This document shows positions 1 to 8,437 of a stretch of DNA of 23,604 bases, piece by piece. The translations under genes and the position numbers were made by a program. Each line of letters starts with the position of its first letter. Position 1 is the first letter of the stretch. A model generated the notes under the pieces. The model worked only from the letters and a program-made list of their open reading frames with translations. It was not told the DNA's origin and searched no databases. Where the stretch lies: positions 1 to 23,604 of the IMG/VR virus record IMGVR_UViG_3300049048_000090; one strand, written 5' to 3'. This stretch comes from a virus.

Positions 1-1127
1 GGGATGTAGTTGGTTCCGTCGAAGCGATAGCTCACACCATTCTGGCGGACAATGGTGCCTGGCTGAATGGCCACCGGCTGTGTTGCCTGACGGACGGGAG
101 ATGCGGCGGGCAGCGTGGCTGCTGCGGCAGACGGAAGAGACCCAGCAGCCGGGGGCTGTGTGGCCATGTCTGTGACAGCGGCAGAGGCGCGCTGTGTGCG
201 GAACGTGTTTATGCTTTGAATTTCTTCTGGAGAAAGAGACGGAGGCACCTGAAGTGCCTTTGCTTGCATAATCTTGTCGAGAATGCCTTGGCCTGACGGC
301 GTGTTGGCAAACTGATTGATGCGATCAACAGAGCCGAGGCGCAGATACTGGTCCACATCGGCAAGGTTCTGGGCGTTGCGACGGTCAAACACTAAATCAG
401 CGCCAACACGCCCTTGATTGAGAGCTGTTTCACGCAGGTCTAGGCCCCTATCTGTTTGGTCTAGCTTTCTGCCTGCGCGTTTTGCCTCTTCTTCAGCTAG
501 CTTCTTGCGAAGCTCGGCAATTTCAGCAGCCGTCTGAGCCTGTGTGTTGCGATAGTTGGCGAGATTCTGTGCAGCCTCCACTTGCTCAGCCGTCTGAATG
601 ACGCGAGGAGTGTTGCGCACAGTGCGGCGCGTGCCAGTGGCGGGATCGAGCACAATACGCTCTTCCTGAAGAACAATGTCTTGGCCAGGAAGGCGATTCT
701 GGGTTGATTCGTAGGTTCCGAGAATGCCTGCCTCCAGCTCTTCTGGGGAAGAGGCAGCAGTGAAGGCGTTTGTTGGGGCGCCATAGCGATTGCGAGGAGT
801 CACGCTCTGTGTGGTCTCAAGCTCAATGGGCTGATATTGCGCCTGAAGGGCTGCACGACGCGAGACGATGGCCCTGTCCTGCTGAAGCTGGGGCTCCAGC
901 TCAAGCTGGCCACGCTGGGCTGCAAGGCGAAGCTCGCGAAGGGAATTGGCGTCAGAGCGGTCAAGGGCGAGCTGACGCTGGTTGTTGAAATTACCAATAA
1001 GCTGAATGCCTTGGCCAGTGCCTTGTGTCAGCCCCTGATAATCGGCAGCGAGAAGTCGCGGGTCAACCCCACGGAATTCCGGCATAACCGAAGCCCGCCC
1101 AAAACCGCCTGTAGCTAAAGTTGCCAT
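1..1127 (-). CDS. Putative internal virion / ejection protein, 3' end outside window
   Basis: An open frame runs without a stop from an ATG at 1127 to the left edge (375 full codons), so the C-terminus is missing. I see no catalytic motif. The first 70 residues are Gly/Gln/Leu-rich. Around residues 175-230 a charged heptad-like stretch (AEIAELRKKLAEEEAKRAG) predicts a coiled coil, and an Ala/Pro-rich linker follows near residues 310-350. The start lies 3 bases after the stop of the upstream gene, at the end of the virion operon and next to a similar Ala/Gln-rich protein. That placement resembles podovirus internal core or ejection proteins, but this is inferred from position and composition only. 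No Shine-Dalgarno sequence is evident. Confidence 0.75.
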   Translation of the reverse strand, partial: MATLATGGFGRASVMPEFRGVDPRLLAADYQGLTQGTGQGIQLIGNFNNQRQLALDRSDANSLRELRLAAQRGQLELEPQLQQDRAIVSRRAALQAQYQPIELETTQSVTPRNRYGAPTNAFTAASSPEELEAGILGTYESTQNRLPGQDIVLQEERIVLDPATGTRRTVRNTPRVIQTAEQVEAAQNLANYRNTQAQTAAEIAELRKKLAEEEAKRAGRKLDQTDRGLDLRETALNQGRVGADLVFDRRNAQNLADVDQYLRLGSVDRINQFANTPSGQGILDKIMQAKALQVPPSLSPEEIQSINTFRTQRASAAVTDMATQPPAAGSLPSAAAATLPAASPVRQATQPVAIQPGTIVRQNGVSYRFDGTNYI

Positions 1128-1130
1128 AAT

Positions 1131-2219
1131 TTAAGCGATATATCCGTAGTTTCCGCCGTAGGTGGGCTGAACGCTGCTGGGCTGATATGTTGAAGCCGGG
1201 GCCTTTGTGGCTTGATTCTGCCTGTTGGCATAAAGCCCAGCACCAGCACCAATCAGATTACCACCTGCGCCCATAAGGGCGTTGCCGCTCTGCGCCTGAA
1301 CAGCCGCTGCATTCTGTGCTGCTGCTGTGCTTGCGTTACGATTGCCAACAGTGAGATCGACAAGAGATGAAGGTGTAAGCCCAACCTCCGGTCGGGCGAT
1401 GCTCTGGCCAAATTGAGCCAGCTGGAATTGACGATTGAAATCTTGCTGGCCAAGGTCGGAAATGAGGCCTGCCGTCGATAGGCGTTGAGCTGTGTTCTGG
1501 AGACCGAATTGCCCCTGCGCATTGTTGAATGCCTGTTCTTGGGCGCCGAAGGCACCAGCATTGGCCAGCCGCTGATTGGAGAGGTTCATGGAGCTGATGC
1601 CGAGGTCACGAGCTGATAGGTCACGACCAAGGCCGAGGCCTCCACCGCCTACGGCGCCTGCGTTGGCTGCTGCACGGCGAGATATTTCATTGCGGGCCGA
1701 CGTGTCTAGCGCCCCGCCAAGGGCCAAATCGGCACGAGCACGTGCAATGGCATCAGCCAGAAGAGGGGATTGTTGAAGCTGCGCGTTTCCAGCATTGGAG
1801 AAATCATTGTACAGCCCCGTGCGCAGGGTTTGTCCTGTGGTGCTAAGGGCATTGTTTGTGCCGGTGTATGGGAGTAGAGATGATGTGGCTTGCTTGCGGA
1901 GGGCTGCCACTTCGGGTGCATATTGCTGTTCCAATGCGGCCGAATCAGCCGCATTGCGCTTAGCCAAGTCGCGGGCCTGTTGATCGAGAGAGGCGATATC
2001 AACGTCACTGCCTTGGCCCGCAGCTGCGGCAGCCTTGCCTGCCTTTTTCTGTTGATTGGCGCCATAAGCAGAAGTTGCTGCTCCAACGACAGTTACGCCA
2101 ACAGCCACCCAGGTCGCTTGTTGTTGCATTGGCAGAGAAGCACGAAAGCCCTGTTGCTGCTGTATTGGATTAAACGTCTTTTTGGAGGGCATCGGAGAGG
2201 AGCTTTTGTATGTCGCCAT
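1131..2219 (-). CDS. Ala/Gly/Gln-rich putative internal virion (DNA ejection) protein
   Basis: The frame encodes 362 residues of low complexity (Ala, Gly, Gln, Asn) with no enzyme motif. Two glycine-rich hydrophobic segments, near residues 37-54 (WVAVGVTVVGAATSAYGA) and 314-331, could insert in or cross a membrane, as expected of ejection proteins that form a channel. The middle is probably helical. The ATG at 2219 overlaps the cupin-like gene by 50 bases. An internal ATG at 2192 would shorten the overlap to 23 bases, but neither has a convincing ribosome-binding site. The stop is followed after 3 bases by the next gene, so the two are probably co-translated. Function is inferred from place in the operon and composition. 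Confidence 0.75.
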   Translation of the reverse strand: MATYKSSSPMPSKKTFNPIQQQQGFRASLPMQQQATWVAVGVTVVGAATSAYGANQQKKAGKAAAAAGQGSDVDIASLDQQARDLAKRNAADSAALEQQYAPEVAALRKQATSSLLPYTGTNNALSTTGQTLRTGLYNDFSNAGNAQLQQSPLLADAIARARADLALGGALDTSARNEISRRAAANAGAVGGGGLGLGRDLSARDLGISSMNLSNQRLANAGAFGAQEQAFNNAQGQFGLQNTAQRLSTAGLISDLGQQDFNRQFQLAQFGQSIARPEVGLTPSSLVDLTVGNRNASTAAAQNAAAVQAQSGNALMGAGGNLIGAGAGLYANRQNQATKAPASTYQPSSVQPTYGGNYGYIA

Positions 2220-2679
2220 CTATTTGTAAAAATTCTTCAGATTGTTCAATGCTAGACACATCACGCGGCTCAATAATGCGTGCTTCGATTTCTTCGACGG
2301 TGGTTTCTGTGGCAGGGTGCGCCGTAATCCACGTGCAATCCTCGCCAATAAGCAGCACGCGTCTTGTGCCGGGCTTGGTGATGCCGAAATATGGGGCCTT
2401 AATGATTTGAACACCGTTCTCGCCGTCCCAGACGGCGGCCTTGCCAGCCAACACGAAATAGGGGTGTTCCGTGCGGTGGATTTTGCTGGTGATTAGGCTT
2501 CCCTTAGCCATCTCGATGCGGCGGCAATAAAGGCCCGGCGTGAAGAAATGCTCAACCGGCGCCACGCATGGCTGCATAAGGCGCATCTCCGCCTCCAGCG
2601 CGTCTATTTTGGCGTGCTGGGTGGGAGTGGTTATGCCGCCTGCGATGGCGCATATACATGCTGGCTCCATGCCGCTCAT
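2170..2679 (-). CDS. Small cupin-like virion-associated protein
   Basis: 169 residues. The section from about 60 to 125 has the strand-turn rhythm of a cupin barrel: SLITSKIHRTEHPYFVLAGK, then a turn (WDGENG), a PGTRR segment and a late His121. His68 and His72 are placed like first-motif metal ligands, though a full ligand set is not clear. Small cupin-like proteins occur next to tail genes in uncultured phages, with unknown role. The ATG shares one base with the stop of the tail-collar gene (TAATG), implying translational coupling, and the 3' end overlaps the next gene by 50 bases. It could be a tail-associated sugar- or metal-binding protein; enzymatic activity is not shown. Confidence 0.7.
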   Translation of the reverse strand: MSGMEPACICAIAGGITTPTQHAKIDALEAEMRLMQPCVAPVEHFFTPGLYCRRIEMAKGSLITSKIHRTEHPYFVLAGKAAVWDGENGVQIIKAPYFGITKPGTRRVLLIGEDCTWITAHPATETTVEEIEARIIEPRDVSSIEQSEEFLQIDGDIQKLLSDALQKDV

Positions 2680-3653
2680 TAGCTGCTCCTAATGATGAAG
2701 TGCATGCCAAGCACCGGGTGGACAATATTGAAGGGCGTGTCAGACCCAAGCCCGTCAGTTTGCCATGAATTAGATCCGCTTCCGGGATTGCTCACGAGTC
2801 CGCCAGCCGGGTTGGCCGTATTGCCGTCAGCGCTGGCCTTCGTGTAGCGGTTTGTGGCACCAGGAGTGGATGGGAGGTTGGCGGTGGTGATAACATTGGT
2901 TTCGCCGCCGCTCGTCTGAGCGATGCTCCAAGGCGTAGCTCCGGTGGCCGTTCCAGTCCCGATACCAATAGGGCTTCTTCCCCTGAAATCAGGCACGTTA
3001 AAGGTGGTGATACCATCGCCACCAAAGGCGGCCCCAATGGCCGTAAATAGGGCCGGGTAGCTTGCGATAGCCTTCACTGATCCGTCACATGATAGCCAGT
3101 TACTCGGGGCGGTGGTGCCGCCGTACATCATAATGCCGCCGATAGGCAGTCCTGTGTTCCAGCTGGGCGCCACGCCAGGACCATTACTGGTGAGCACGGT
3201 GCCGGATGCACCGAAAGGCGCGAACACATTGGCTATGGCCGCATTTTGTGTCGCAAAGACATCCTCATAGATGTCATGCCAAGCGCCATTGTAGTACGTG
3301 TATGCGCCAAGCGCCTTCCCGGCTCCGTTTAGCTTAATCCAGTATTGATACAGGGCTGGGTCAGGCTCTGTCTCAGATAAAATATATTTCAGGCTGACAT
3401 CAGCCACTGGTAAAGGCTGGTAATTACCTAATGTAGAACTCCATCCAAAAAAAATACCTGGCTCCGTCGTCGTGTTATACCAAGGCCCCACATCAGACGA
3501 CGGCTCCGTCGTGCCCGACACAAACAAGGCAAGACTCTGCTGCGTTACGATGGAAAGACGTGCTGCTATGGCGTCGGCAAATTGTTGTGGCGTGCCCTGA
3601 AAATTGAGAGGCAAGCTTCCGAATTGGACGATGAGTGGAAGTGTGTTTGGCAT
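2679..3653 (-). CDS. Tail fibre protein with phage tail-collar domain
   Basis: 324 residues. The C-terminal half has a classic phage tail-collar domain: near residue 170 it reads LPIGGIMMYGGTTAPSNWL, then CDGS, YPALFTAIGAAFGGDG, and TTFNVPDFRGRSPIG. This is followed by a Ser/Gly/Thr-rich tip and a HPVLGMHFIIRSS ending typical of collar-domain fibres. The N-terminal half (FVSGTTEPSSDVGPWYN, later a YYNGAWHDIYED block) resembles the Trp-containing repeats found in fibres of environmental phages. It is expected to be trimeric and to help receptor binding at the tail tip. The start overlaps the stop of the preceding tiny frame by one base (TAATG), and the stop overlaps the cupin-like start likewise. 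Confidence 0.88.
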   Translation of the reverse strand: MPNTLPLIVQFGSLPLNFQGTPQQFADAIAARLSIVTQQSLALFVSGTTEPSSDVGPWYNTTTEPGIFFGWSSTLGNYQPLPVADVSLKYILSETEPDPALYQYWIKLNGAGKALGAYTYYNGAWHDIYEDVFATQNAAIANVFAPFGASGTVLTSNGPGVAPSWNTGLPIGGIMMYGGTTAPSNWLSCDGSVKAIASYPALFTAIGAAFGGDGITTFNVPDFRGRSPIGIGTGTATGATPWSIAQTSGGETNVITTANLPSTPGATNRYTKASADGNTANPAGGLVSNPGSGSNSWQTDGLGSDTPFNIVHPVLGMHFIIRSS

Positions 3654-3787
3654 TAGACTATTGGTGCGGCGCCTCCTGCGCCAGAAGAGCTAGAGAATCC
3701 AGAGCAGCACTCACCAGCCGGAGCCACATAGTCTATCTCTATGAAGCGCGGAGTATTTGGCTGGAGGGCTTTGAATGGCGTGCTTAT
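3653..3787 (-). CDS. Candidate tiny virion protein with CCSG motif and no ATG start
   Basis: The frame is open from 3802 to the stop at 3655-3653 (49 sense codons). It ends exactly in the TAATG overlap with the tail-collar gene, as real genes do here. It has no ATG or TTG. The only possible starts are an ATA at 3787 (44 residues, the boundary given) or a GTG at 3727. The peptide (FKALQPNTPRFIEIDYVAPA, then GECCSGFSSSSGAGGAAPIV) resembles the repeat cassette of the protein at 10476-11006 (LNLRSNTGRCAP then DRACCSGDDGD). Its tail also resembles the capsid C-terminus (SSCGFSSGSGTSSPVV). I infer a small capsid- or tail-associated peptide, or the remnant of one. Confidence 0.42.
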   Translation of the reverse strand: MSTPFKALQPNTPRFIEIDYVAPAGECCSGFSSSSGAGGAAPIV

Positions 3788-3829
3788 GGCTGAAGGATGG
3801 TTTTACAAATAATTTACTCAAGACCAATG

Positions 3830-6800
3830 CTAGACTGGGATGCCCCACTTATCTATGAAGTAGGCCGCAAGGCTTGCAGTTTCGGACGTGGTAAGCTCCC
3901 GGTTGAAGGTGCAGTGCTCGAAATAAATTGCGCTCGGGGCACCGCAGCCACCTAGTCCATCGTCTATCGTAATCGCATCCAATCCAGCCGATGTTCTCAC
4001 CACAGTGTAAAGCGCAACGTCGCCAAATACAGCAGCTAATGTTGGTGCTCCGTTATTAACCCTTATCGTGTGGCTTGCAAATGATGCAAAGTTGCCCGTA
4101 CCCGCCGACCCCTGAAGCCACGGTTTTTCAGGGGAGCTGGGGTCGAGTATTACTGATCCAGCAAGGTTTCCGCCTCTTGGGGATTGGAATGCGGCATCAG
4201 TGAGCTTGCAGCAGTAAAAAAGCGTCTGAGTGAGCGCCCCGCCGACCGGCAGAACTGGTGCGTCGAAATACTTCCCGGTGAACGCGCTACCAGTCACTGG
4301 GCCTATCTCAGCGCCGGGGAGTCCATTCTGTATGGCCGCTCTGTATATTGGCCTATTCCCGGGGAAGGCGCCTGTTGACATGTCCCTTCCAAGACCAGAG
4401 AAGTCCAACAGAAGGTTGATTTGGCCTCCCTCAGAAAGCACTGGGTTCTGAGACATATCCCACCAGCCGGTGAGTCCCTCAATTTCATCCGGTGGTACAG
4501 GCGGCGGAGGAGGAAGCGCAACTATGGCAACAAACGAGCCATCGCGTACGGCGGCTATCTCGATGTCGTCAGAATCAAATGGTCCGCTGTAATTGCTGCT
4601 TACTCCGCTAGCTGCGCCAATGGCTACAGCCTCGGACGATGAGAGCGTGATATCTAAGTTAATTTCGGAGTCTATACCGTAGGTGTAATACTGGGCGAAA
4701 AACAACACTGCCTCACTGTCTTCCGTCCAGCCATCAATGATCGTATCCGTTAAATCGACTTGCTGCCCAAATTCGGCATAAGGAATGGCACGGATGAAGC
4801 GCAAGGCTCCAATTCCGTCATAGATGTAAACGTTAATGAAAAGAGCCTCATCAAATGCCGATCCGTCAGTGGCCTCAGAGGAGAGGTCAAGAATGTATTC
4901 GCCATGGCAATCCAGCCGTGCTATTGCTTGAGATGTGGCTGAAGCAAGTGCAGCCGCGTTGGCGGCAGATTGACTTACGGTGCTTGTGAATGTACCAGCT
5001 GCAACCGTCACCGTCACGCTGTCTCCGATATAGCCATCCGGACATGCTGCCGTGTAGCGCTGTATGGTATTTCTGTAAATTGTCTCTGGGCAATTACGGC
5101 ATTGCTGCTCGGCTTCAATGTACGCCGCCCAATAAGCCTTACGGTCTGCATCGGCCTGAGAGATGATGCTGGTGGCCGTGCCTACGGCGGAAATGTTTCC
5201 GCCTTCTGCTTGGCAATAAGCCTCTGCACTGGCGCTGCCGTTAATAATCGGGAATGCGCAGGTGTTGATGAAGTAGTCTTTATCGGCACAGCCGTTCTCT
5301 GATAGAGAATTTGGATTGACCTCATCATCCTCGCAGTTGCCTGCTGCCTGATCCTCAAAAACGACAGACTGGGCAAGATAGCCAGCCACTCCCATGCGGC
5401 CACTCCACACAACCAGAAGCCCGAACGTCAAATCAACATCGTTCGGGTGAAGCCCCTCGATCCCTCCCTTGTTGCAGCGGGTGGGCTCCACGTTTTCCTG
5501 GGTTCGTATGATGCGTGTTTGGGGGCGATGCCCGTACATGCAGCTGTTGATGTCGTAAATTGTGTCTCCGTAGATTGCTCCCTCTGTGGCGGCGATTTCC
5601 TTGGTGAGAATGCGGGTGTATCCGCCCTTTCTTCCGCCGACAGCCACCATGACAGAAACATCCCCCAATACTTCTTGAAGATTAAGCTCTGCGTAGGTGA
5701 ATCGCTTCAGCTGATTAGGACGGCCGAAGTCATTCTGGCGGAATTGAGCGAAGCACGTGATGGGGGCGCCATTATCCGTGCGATCAGGAAGGTTTGCTTC
5801 CCAGATTTTAAGGCAGCCATTGTAGTCCTTGGAGGCAAAGAAAACACGCTGCACGCCATTCACATTGCCGACGGCCCACTGCACTGGGCGCCAGCCAGTC
5901 CAATAACTATTCCATGCGTTTAGCGGCCCTTCAAATACGGCTTGGTCTAAGCACCATGTGTGGCGGTTGTAAACGTCGCCAGAGGGCACCGAGCACAGCA
6001 GATAGTTCTCGTAGGAGCATGCGCAAATTCCCGATATGTCCGGGCCAATATTGCTCTTGCTGCACATCATCTCGTTGTCCTGAATGTCGATGCGGCTTGA
6101 TCGATTCAGCGAGAAGGCCTGGTCACTATTAATGAGCCCCATTGGGCTAAACCACCAAATCAGTCCGTATTGCTTAACCAGCGAGAGCGGAGCGGCGCAG
6201 CCAATGTTGCTAAAAACAATCTTTTGAAAATTGGGTGTCTCAAGCCACTTAGTTCTGTCCTGTATGCTTGTCTGGAATAGGGTGCCATTATCAATGGTGA
6301 AGACAATGAGGCCGTCCTGCTCGGGAGTCTCAATCATGCCCGTGCATTCGCCGGGAAGGTAGAAGGCGCGTCCCTCATTGATGTACTGGGCCTCTGTGAA
6401 TTTAAGGGGGTTCCCGATGTCTGACGCAAACAGCATTCCGTCGCGGCTAACCCACAGGCGATTGCCGCTCCACTTCATACATAGTCCGATGAACGTTTCA
6501 TCGAGCCCCACTTGTGTGATGTGCTCGCCATTGGCGTCGGACAATGTGCCGGGGGTTGGGTTGAGGTGGCGGGATGTCGAGCCGTCCCAGAACGCAGCTC
6601 GGGTCACACCGTCCTGCATCATCAAAACATTGTATGGCTTGCTGACGAAGATAAGCTCCCCGTCTGCCGTGTAGTCCGTGCTTTTCAGGCAGCTTTCAAA
6701 GACGACAAATTTGCTCGTGTTGCTGAAGCGCACATCGGGAAGACGGCGATATTCTGAGAACGGTGCAGCCGATACGTACACGTAGCCATCAATAGCTATC

Positions 6801-7033
6801 ACCTGATGAGGGACGCCATTGGCTGGCGTGAACAGCGTGAAGCCTTGGATGTTTTCTCCGGGGATTGAGAGCAGCGTTGCGCTGCCAGGACGCGTTTGAA
6901 CTACGCCGCCGCGCGCAGTCACATTCATACCGGAAATATACTCCCCGGGAGATAGCTTATCTGGCAGCGTGAAACTGTCTAGGGCAGCCGTCCAGTAGCC
7001 GTCAGTTACCTGCAATGTTTCGGCTTGCGGCAT
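3830..7033 (-). CDS. Large tail protein with lectin-like C-terminal domain
   Basis: 1067 residues. The start chosen is the ATG at 7033, which overlaps the upstream stop (TAATG); a longer frame to 7096 is ignored. Residues 1 to about 560 have repeated strand motifs, such as ANGVPHQVIAIDGYVYVSA and DGLIVFTIDNGTLFQTS, that suggest a propeller-like tail hub or nozzle. A middle section is Cys-rich and Ala/Ser-rich (AAALASATSQAIARLDC). After a proline linker (LPPPPPVPP) the last roughly 210 residues look like a concanavalin/LamG-type sandwich: GLTGWWDMSQ at the start, DFSGLGRDMS, and AAYFIDKWGIPV at the end. Its place after a connector-like gene fits a podovirus tail-tube or nozzle component, with the lectin domain possibly binding host glycans. 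Confidence 0.78.
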   Translation of the reverse strand: MPQAETLQVTDGYWTAALDSFTLPDKLSPGEYISGMNVTARGGVVQTRPGSATLLSIPGENIQGFTLFTPANGVPHQVIAIDGYVYVSAAPFSEYRRLPDVRFSNTSKFVVFESCLKSTDYTADGELIFVSKPYNVLMMQDGVTRAAFWDGSTSRHLNPTPGTLSDANGEHITQVGLDETFIGLCMKWSGNRLWVSRDGMLFASDIGNPLKFTEAQYINEGRAFYLPGECTGMIETPEQDGLIVFTIDNGTLFQTSIQDRTKWLETPNFQKIVFSNIGCAAPLSLVKQYGLIWWFSPMGLINSDQAFSLNRSSRIDIQDNEMMCSKSNIGPDISGICACSYENYLLCSVPSGDVYNRHTWCLDQAVFEGPLNAWNSYWTGWRPVQWAVGNVNGVQRVFFASKDYNGCLKIWEANLPDRTDNGAPITCFAQFRQNDFGRPNQLKRFTYAELNLQEVLGDVSVMVAVGGRKGGYTRILTKEIAATEGAIYGDTIYDINSCMYGHRPQTRIIRTQENVEPTRCNKGGIEGLHPNDVDLTFGLLVVWSGRMGVAGYLAQSVVFEDQAAGNCEDDEVNPNSLSENGCADKDYFINTCAFPIINGSASAEAYCQAEGGNISAVGTATSIISQADADRKAYWAAYIEAEQQCRNCPETIYRNTIQRYTAACPDGYIGDSVTVTVAAGTFTSTVSQSAANAAALASATSQAIARLDCHGEYILDLSSEATDGSAFDEALFINVYIYDGIGALRFIRAIPYAEFGQQVDLTDTIIDGWTEDSEAVLFFAQYYTYGIDSEINLDITLSSSEAVAIGAASGVSSNYSGPFDSDDIEIAAVRDGSFVAIVALPPPPPVPPDEIEGLTGWWDMSQNPVLSEGGQINLLLDFSGLGRDMSTGAFPGNRPIYRAAIQNGLPGAEIGPVTGSAFTGKYFDAPVLPVGGALTQTLFYCCKLTDAAFQSPRGGNLAGSVILDPSSPEKPWLQGSAGTGNFASFASHTIRVNNGAPTLAAVFGDVALYTVVRTSAGLDAITIDDGLGGCGAPSAIYFEHCTFNRELTTSETASLAAYFIDKWGIPV

Positions 7034-8037
7034 TACCAGCGCCCCCATGCGCCGTAGCCGCCGCATCCATATCCATTGATGGTGTCGCCCGACCACTCTG
7101 ACGCGACCACGATGCTGGGGCCAATTCCAGTGGGTGTCTGTTTGACGTTTTGCCCGTCCGAAAGGAATTGAGTAGCCTGAGCTAGGGCGGCCGCCCCTAT
7201 ATCGTACCTAGATTGCCTGAAATGCTTCACTGCCTGGCAGGCCAGAAGGATTGCCAGCTTGTTATCAACATCAATCCAGTCGCTTCTTGATCGTATGATA
7301 GCATCGGCCTTTCGGTATTTGATCCTGGCCCAGCTGTTTTTAGAGCCAAGCCTGATGCGGCGGTAGGAGGGATAAGAAATTTCTGGGGTATAACTACCGA
7401 TCAAGACCTTGTTCGTAGCGTTATCGCTGTTAGCCGGATCTACAGCCACCAAGCGCACGAACCCCTTGCGGGGCAGCTGGAGAGAGATGCGGTCAATGCG
7501 TGCAATCAGAGGCACGTTGGGATTTGGTAGCGGATAGCCAGCAATTGTGGGAACCAGAAATCCATCGGCGCGTGTTCCATTTGGACCGTCCGAATAGATG
7601 CGCTCACCGTTTATGTCCCATCCAAATACTCGGATTTCTTTGTTATTATCCGAGGTTTCGTCAACCACAGCAACCAACTGCGAAGCAGCTACAGGGTCGC
7701 GGAATGTACAGAACTGGCCAAGCTCATCTGTGTAGCCGCAGTCGGTCCATCTTTCACTGCCAACGCCGCCCAGATTAAACTGATACCAATTATCACGCAG
7801 GTAAGTTGGTTGACCGCAGGTGGTAACAGACAAAACCGTCATGACGAACTCCGGCAGCGTGACGCAGGCATCGCACACCGTAATATCCAAAGTCCCAAGC
7901 TTAAAATCATACTGAGCCTTATCACTCAATAGCTTTAGCGCATCCGTCAGGTAGGAAAAAACCTGCGCCTCATTGCAATTACCAACCCCGTCAGAGGACG
8001 TGATCTCCGAGTAAATATCCGAAACCGTGAAGCCCAT
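7033..8037 (-). CDS. Head-tail / tail-tube adaptor-like protein
   Basis: 334 residues. The start MGFTVSDIYSEITSSDG, followed by a helical DALKLLSDKAQYDFK segment and mixed beta strands (PEFVMTVLSVTTCGQPTYLRDNWYQFN), resembles adaptor or tail-tube proteins that couple a podovirus portal to the tail. A late helical stretch, DVDNKLAILLACQAVKHFRQ, precedes a Gly/Tyr-rich end. I recognise no family with certainty. The start is 2 bases after the stop of the small acidic gene, and the stop overlaps the next ATG (TAATG), so it is translationally coupled to the large tail protein. Many Cys residues (CDACVTLPEF, CGQPT, CGYTDELGQFC) are unusual for such proteins and match the Cys-rich trend of the neighbours. 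Confidence 0.72.
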   Translation of the reverse strand: MGFTVSDIYSEITSSDGVGNCNEAQVFSYLTDALKLLSDKAQYDFKLGTLDITVCDACVTLPEFVMTVLSVTTCGQPTYLRDNWYQFNLGGVGSERWTDCGYTDELGQFCTFRDPVAASQLVAVVDETSDNNKEIRVFGWDINGERIYSDGPNGTRADGFLVPTIAGYPLPNPNVPLIARIDRISLQLPRKGFVRLVAVDPANSDNATNKVLIGSYTPEISYPSYRRIRLGSKNSWARIKYRKADAIIRSRSDWIDVDNKLAILLACQAVKHFRQSRYDIGAAALAQATQFLSDGQNVKQTPTGIGPSIVVASEWSGDTINGYGCGGYGAWGRW

Positions 8038-8039
8038 GA

Positions 8040-8387
8040 TTAATATTCCTCACGGTTCTTCTTTGCCTTATCGAGCATGTCTCCGAAATTTTGCGTGAGG
8101 CCATCGCGGGATTTGCGCTTAGGCATCTCGTCCTCTTCTTCGTCGATTTCTTCTGTTTCTAGAGGGGCAATGCCGTGAAGCTCCAGCTCGTAGCGATATT
8201 CTTCTTCGCCATCACGACTGCGCTCGGTCTTTTCGACTAGGCGATATTTGATTTCTGCCGTTCCAGCATCGCCAAAATCAATGGGCTCTTTGCTGGTGAT
8301 GTATGTGCATGGAAAGCTTTTGCGCTGTTTATCGAAAGACTCTTCCTTCATTTCGTGGCTAACGCCCAAATCAATGTAGTCTGGCAT
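8040..8387 (-). CDS. Small acidic protein of unknown function
   Basis: 115 residues, strongly charged. A central beta-rich section (GDAGTAEIKYRLVEKTERSR, then EYRYELELHGI) is followed by an acidic patch (ETEEIDEEEDE), a basic patch (MPKRKSRDG) and a C-terminal helix (FGDMLDKAKKNREEY). I do not recognise the family. Similar compact acidic proteins in late operons can be scaffold, chaperone or minor head proteins, but nothing here decides between them. It stands between a fibre gene (50-base gap containing a TGTAAAAA motif) and the adaptor-like gene (2-base gap), so it is almost certainly expressed with the virion genes. Confidence 0.72.
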   Translation of the reverse strand: MPDYIDLGVSHEMKEESFDKQRKSFPCTYITSKEPIDFGDAGTAEIKYRLVEKTERSRDGEEEYRYELELHGIAPLETEEIDEEEDEMPKRKSRDGLTQNFGDMLDKAKKNREEY

Positions 8388-8437
8388 GGTGGTAAAATGG
8401 GTGGGTTTTTACAGATGGCAACAGCGCTCCTTGGCTG

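Noticed and set aside
7034-7096. Longer N-terminus for the large tail protein
   Set aside because: It runs back into the adaptor-like gene; the ATG at 7033 gives the TAATG junction used elsewhere in the operon.
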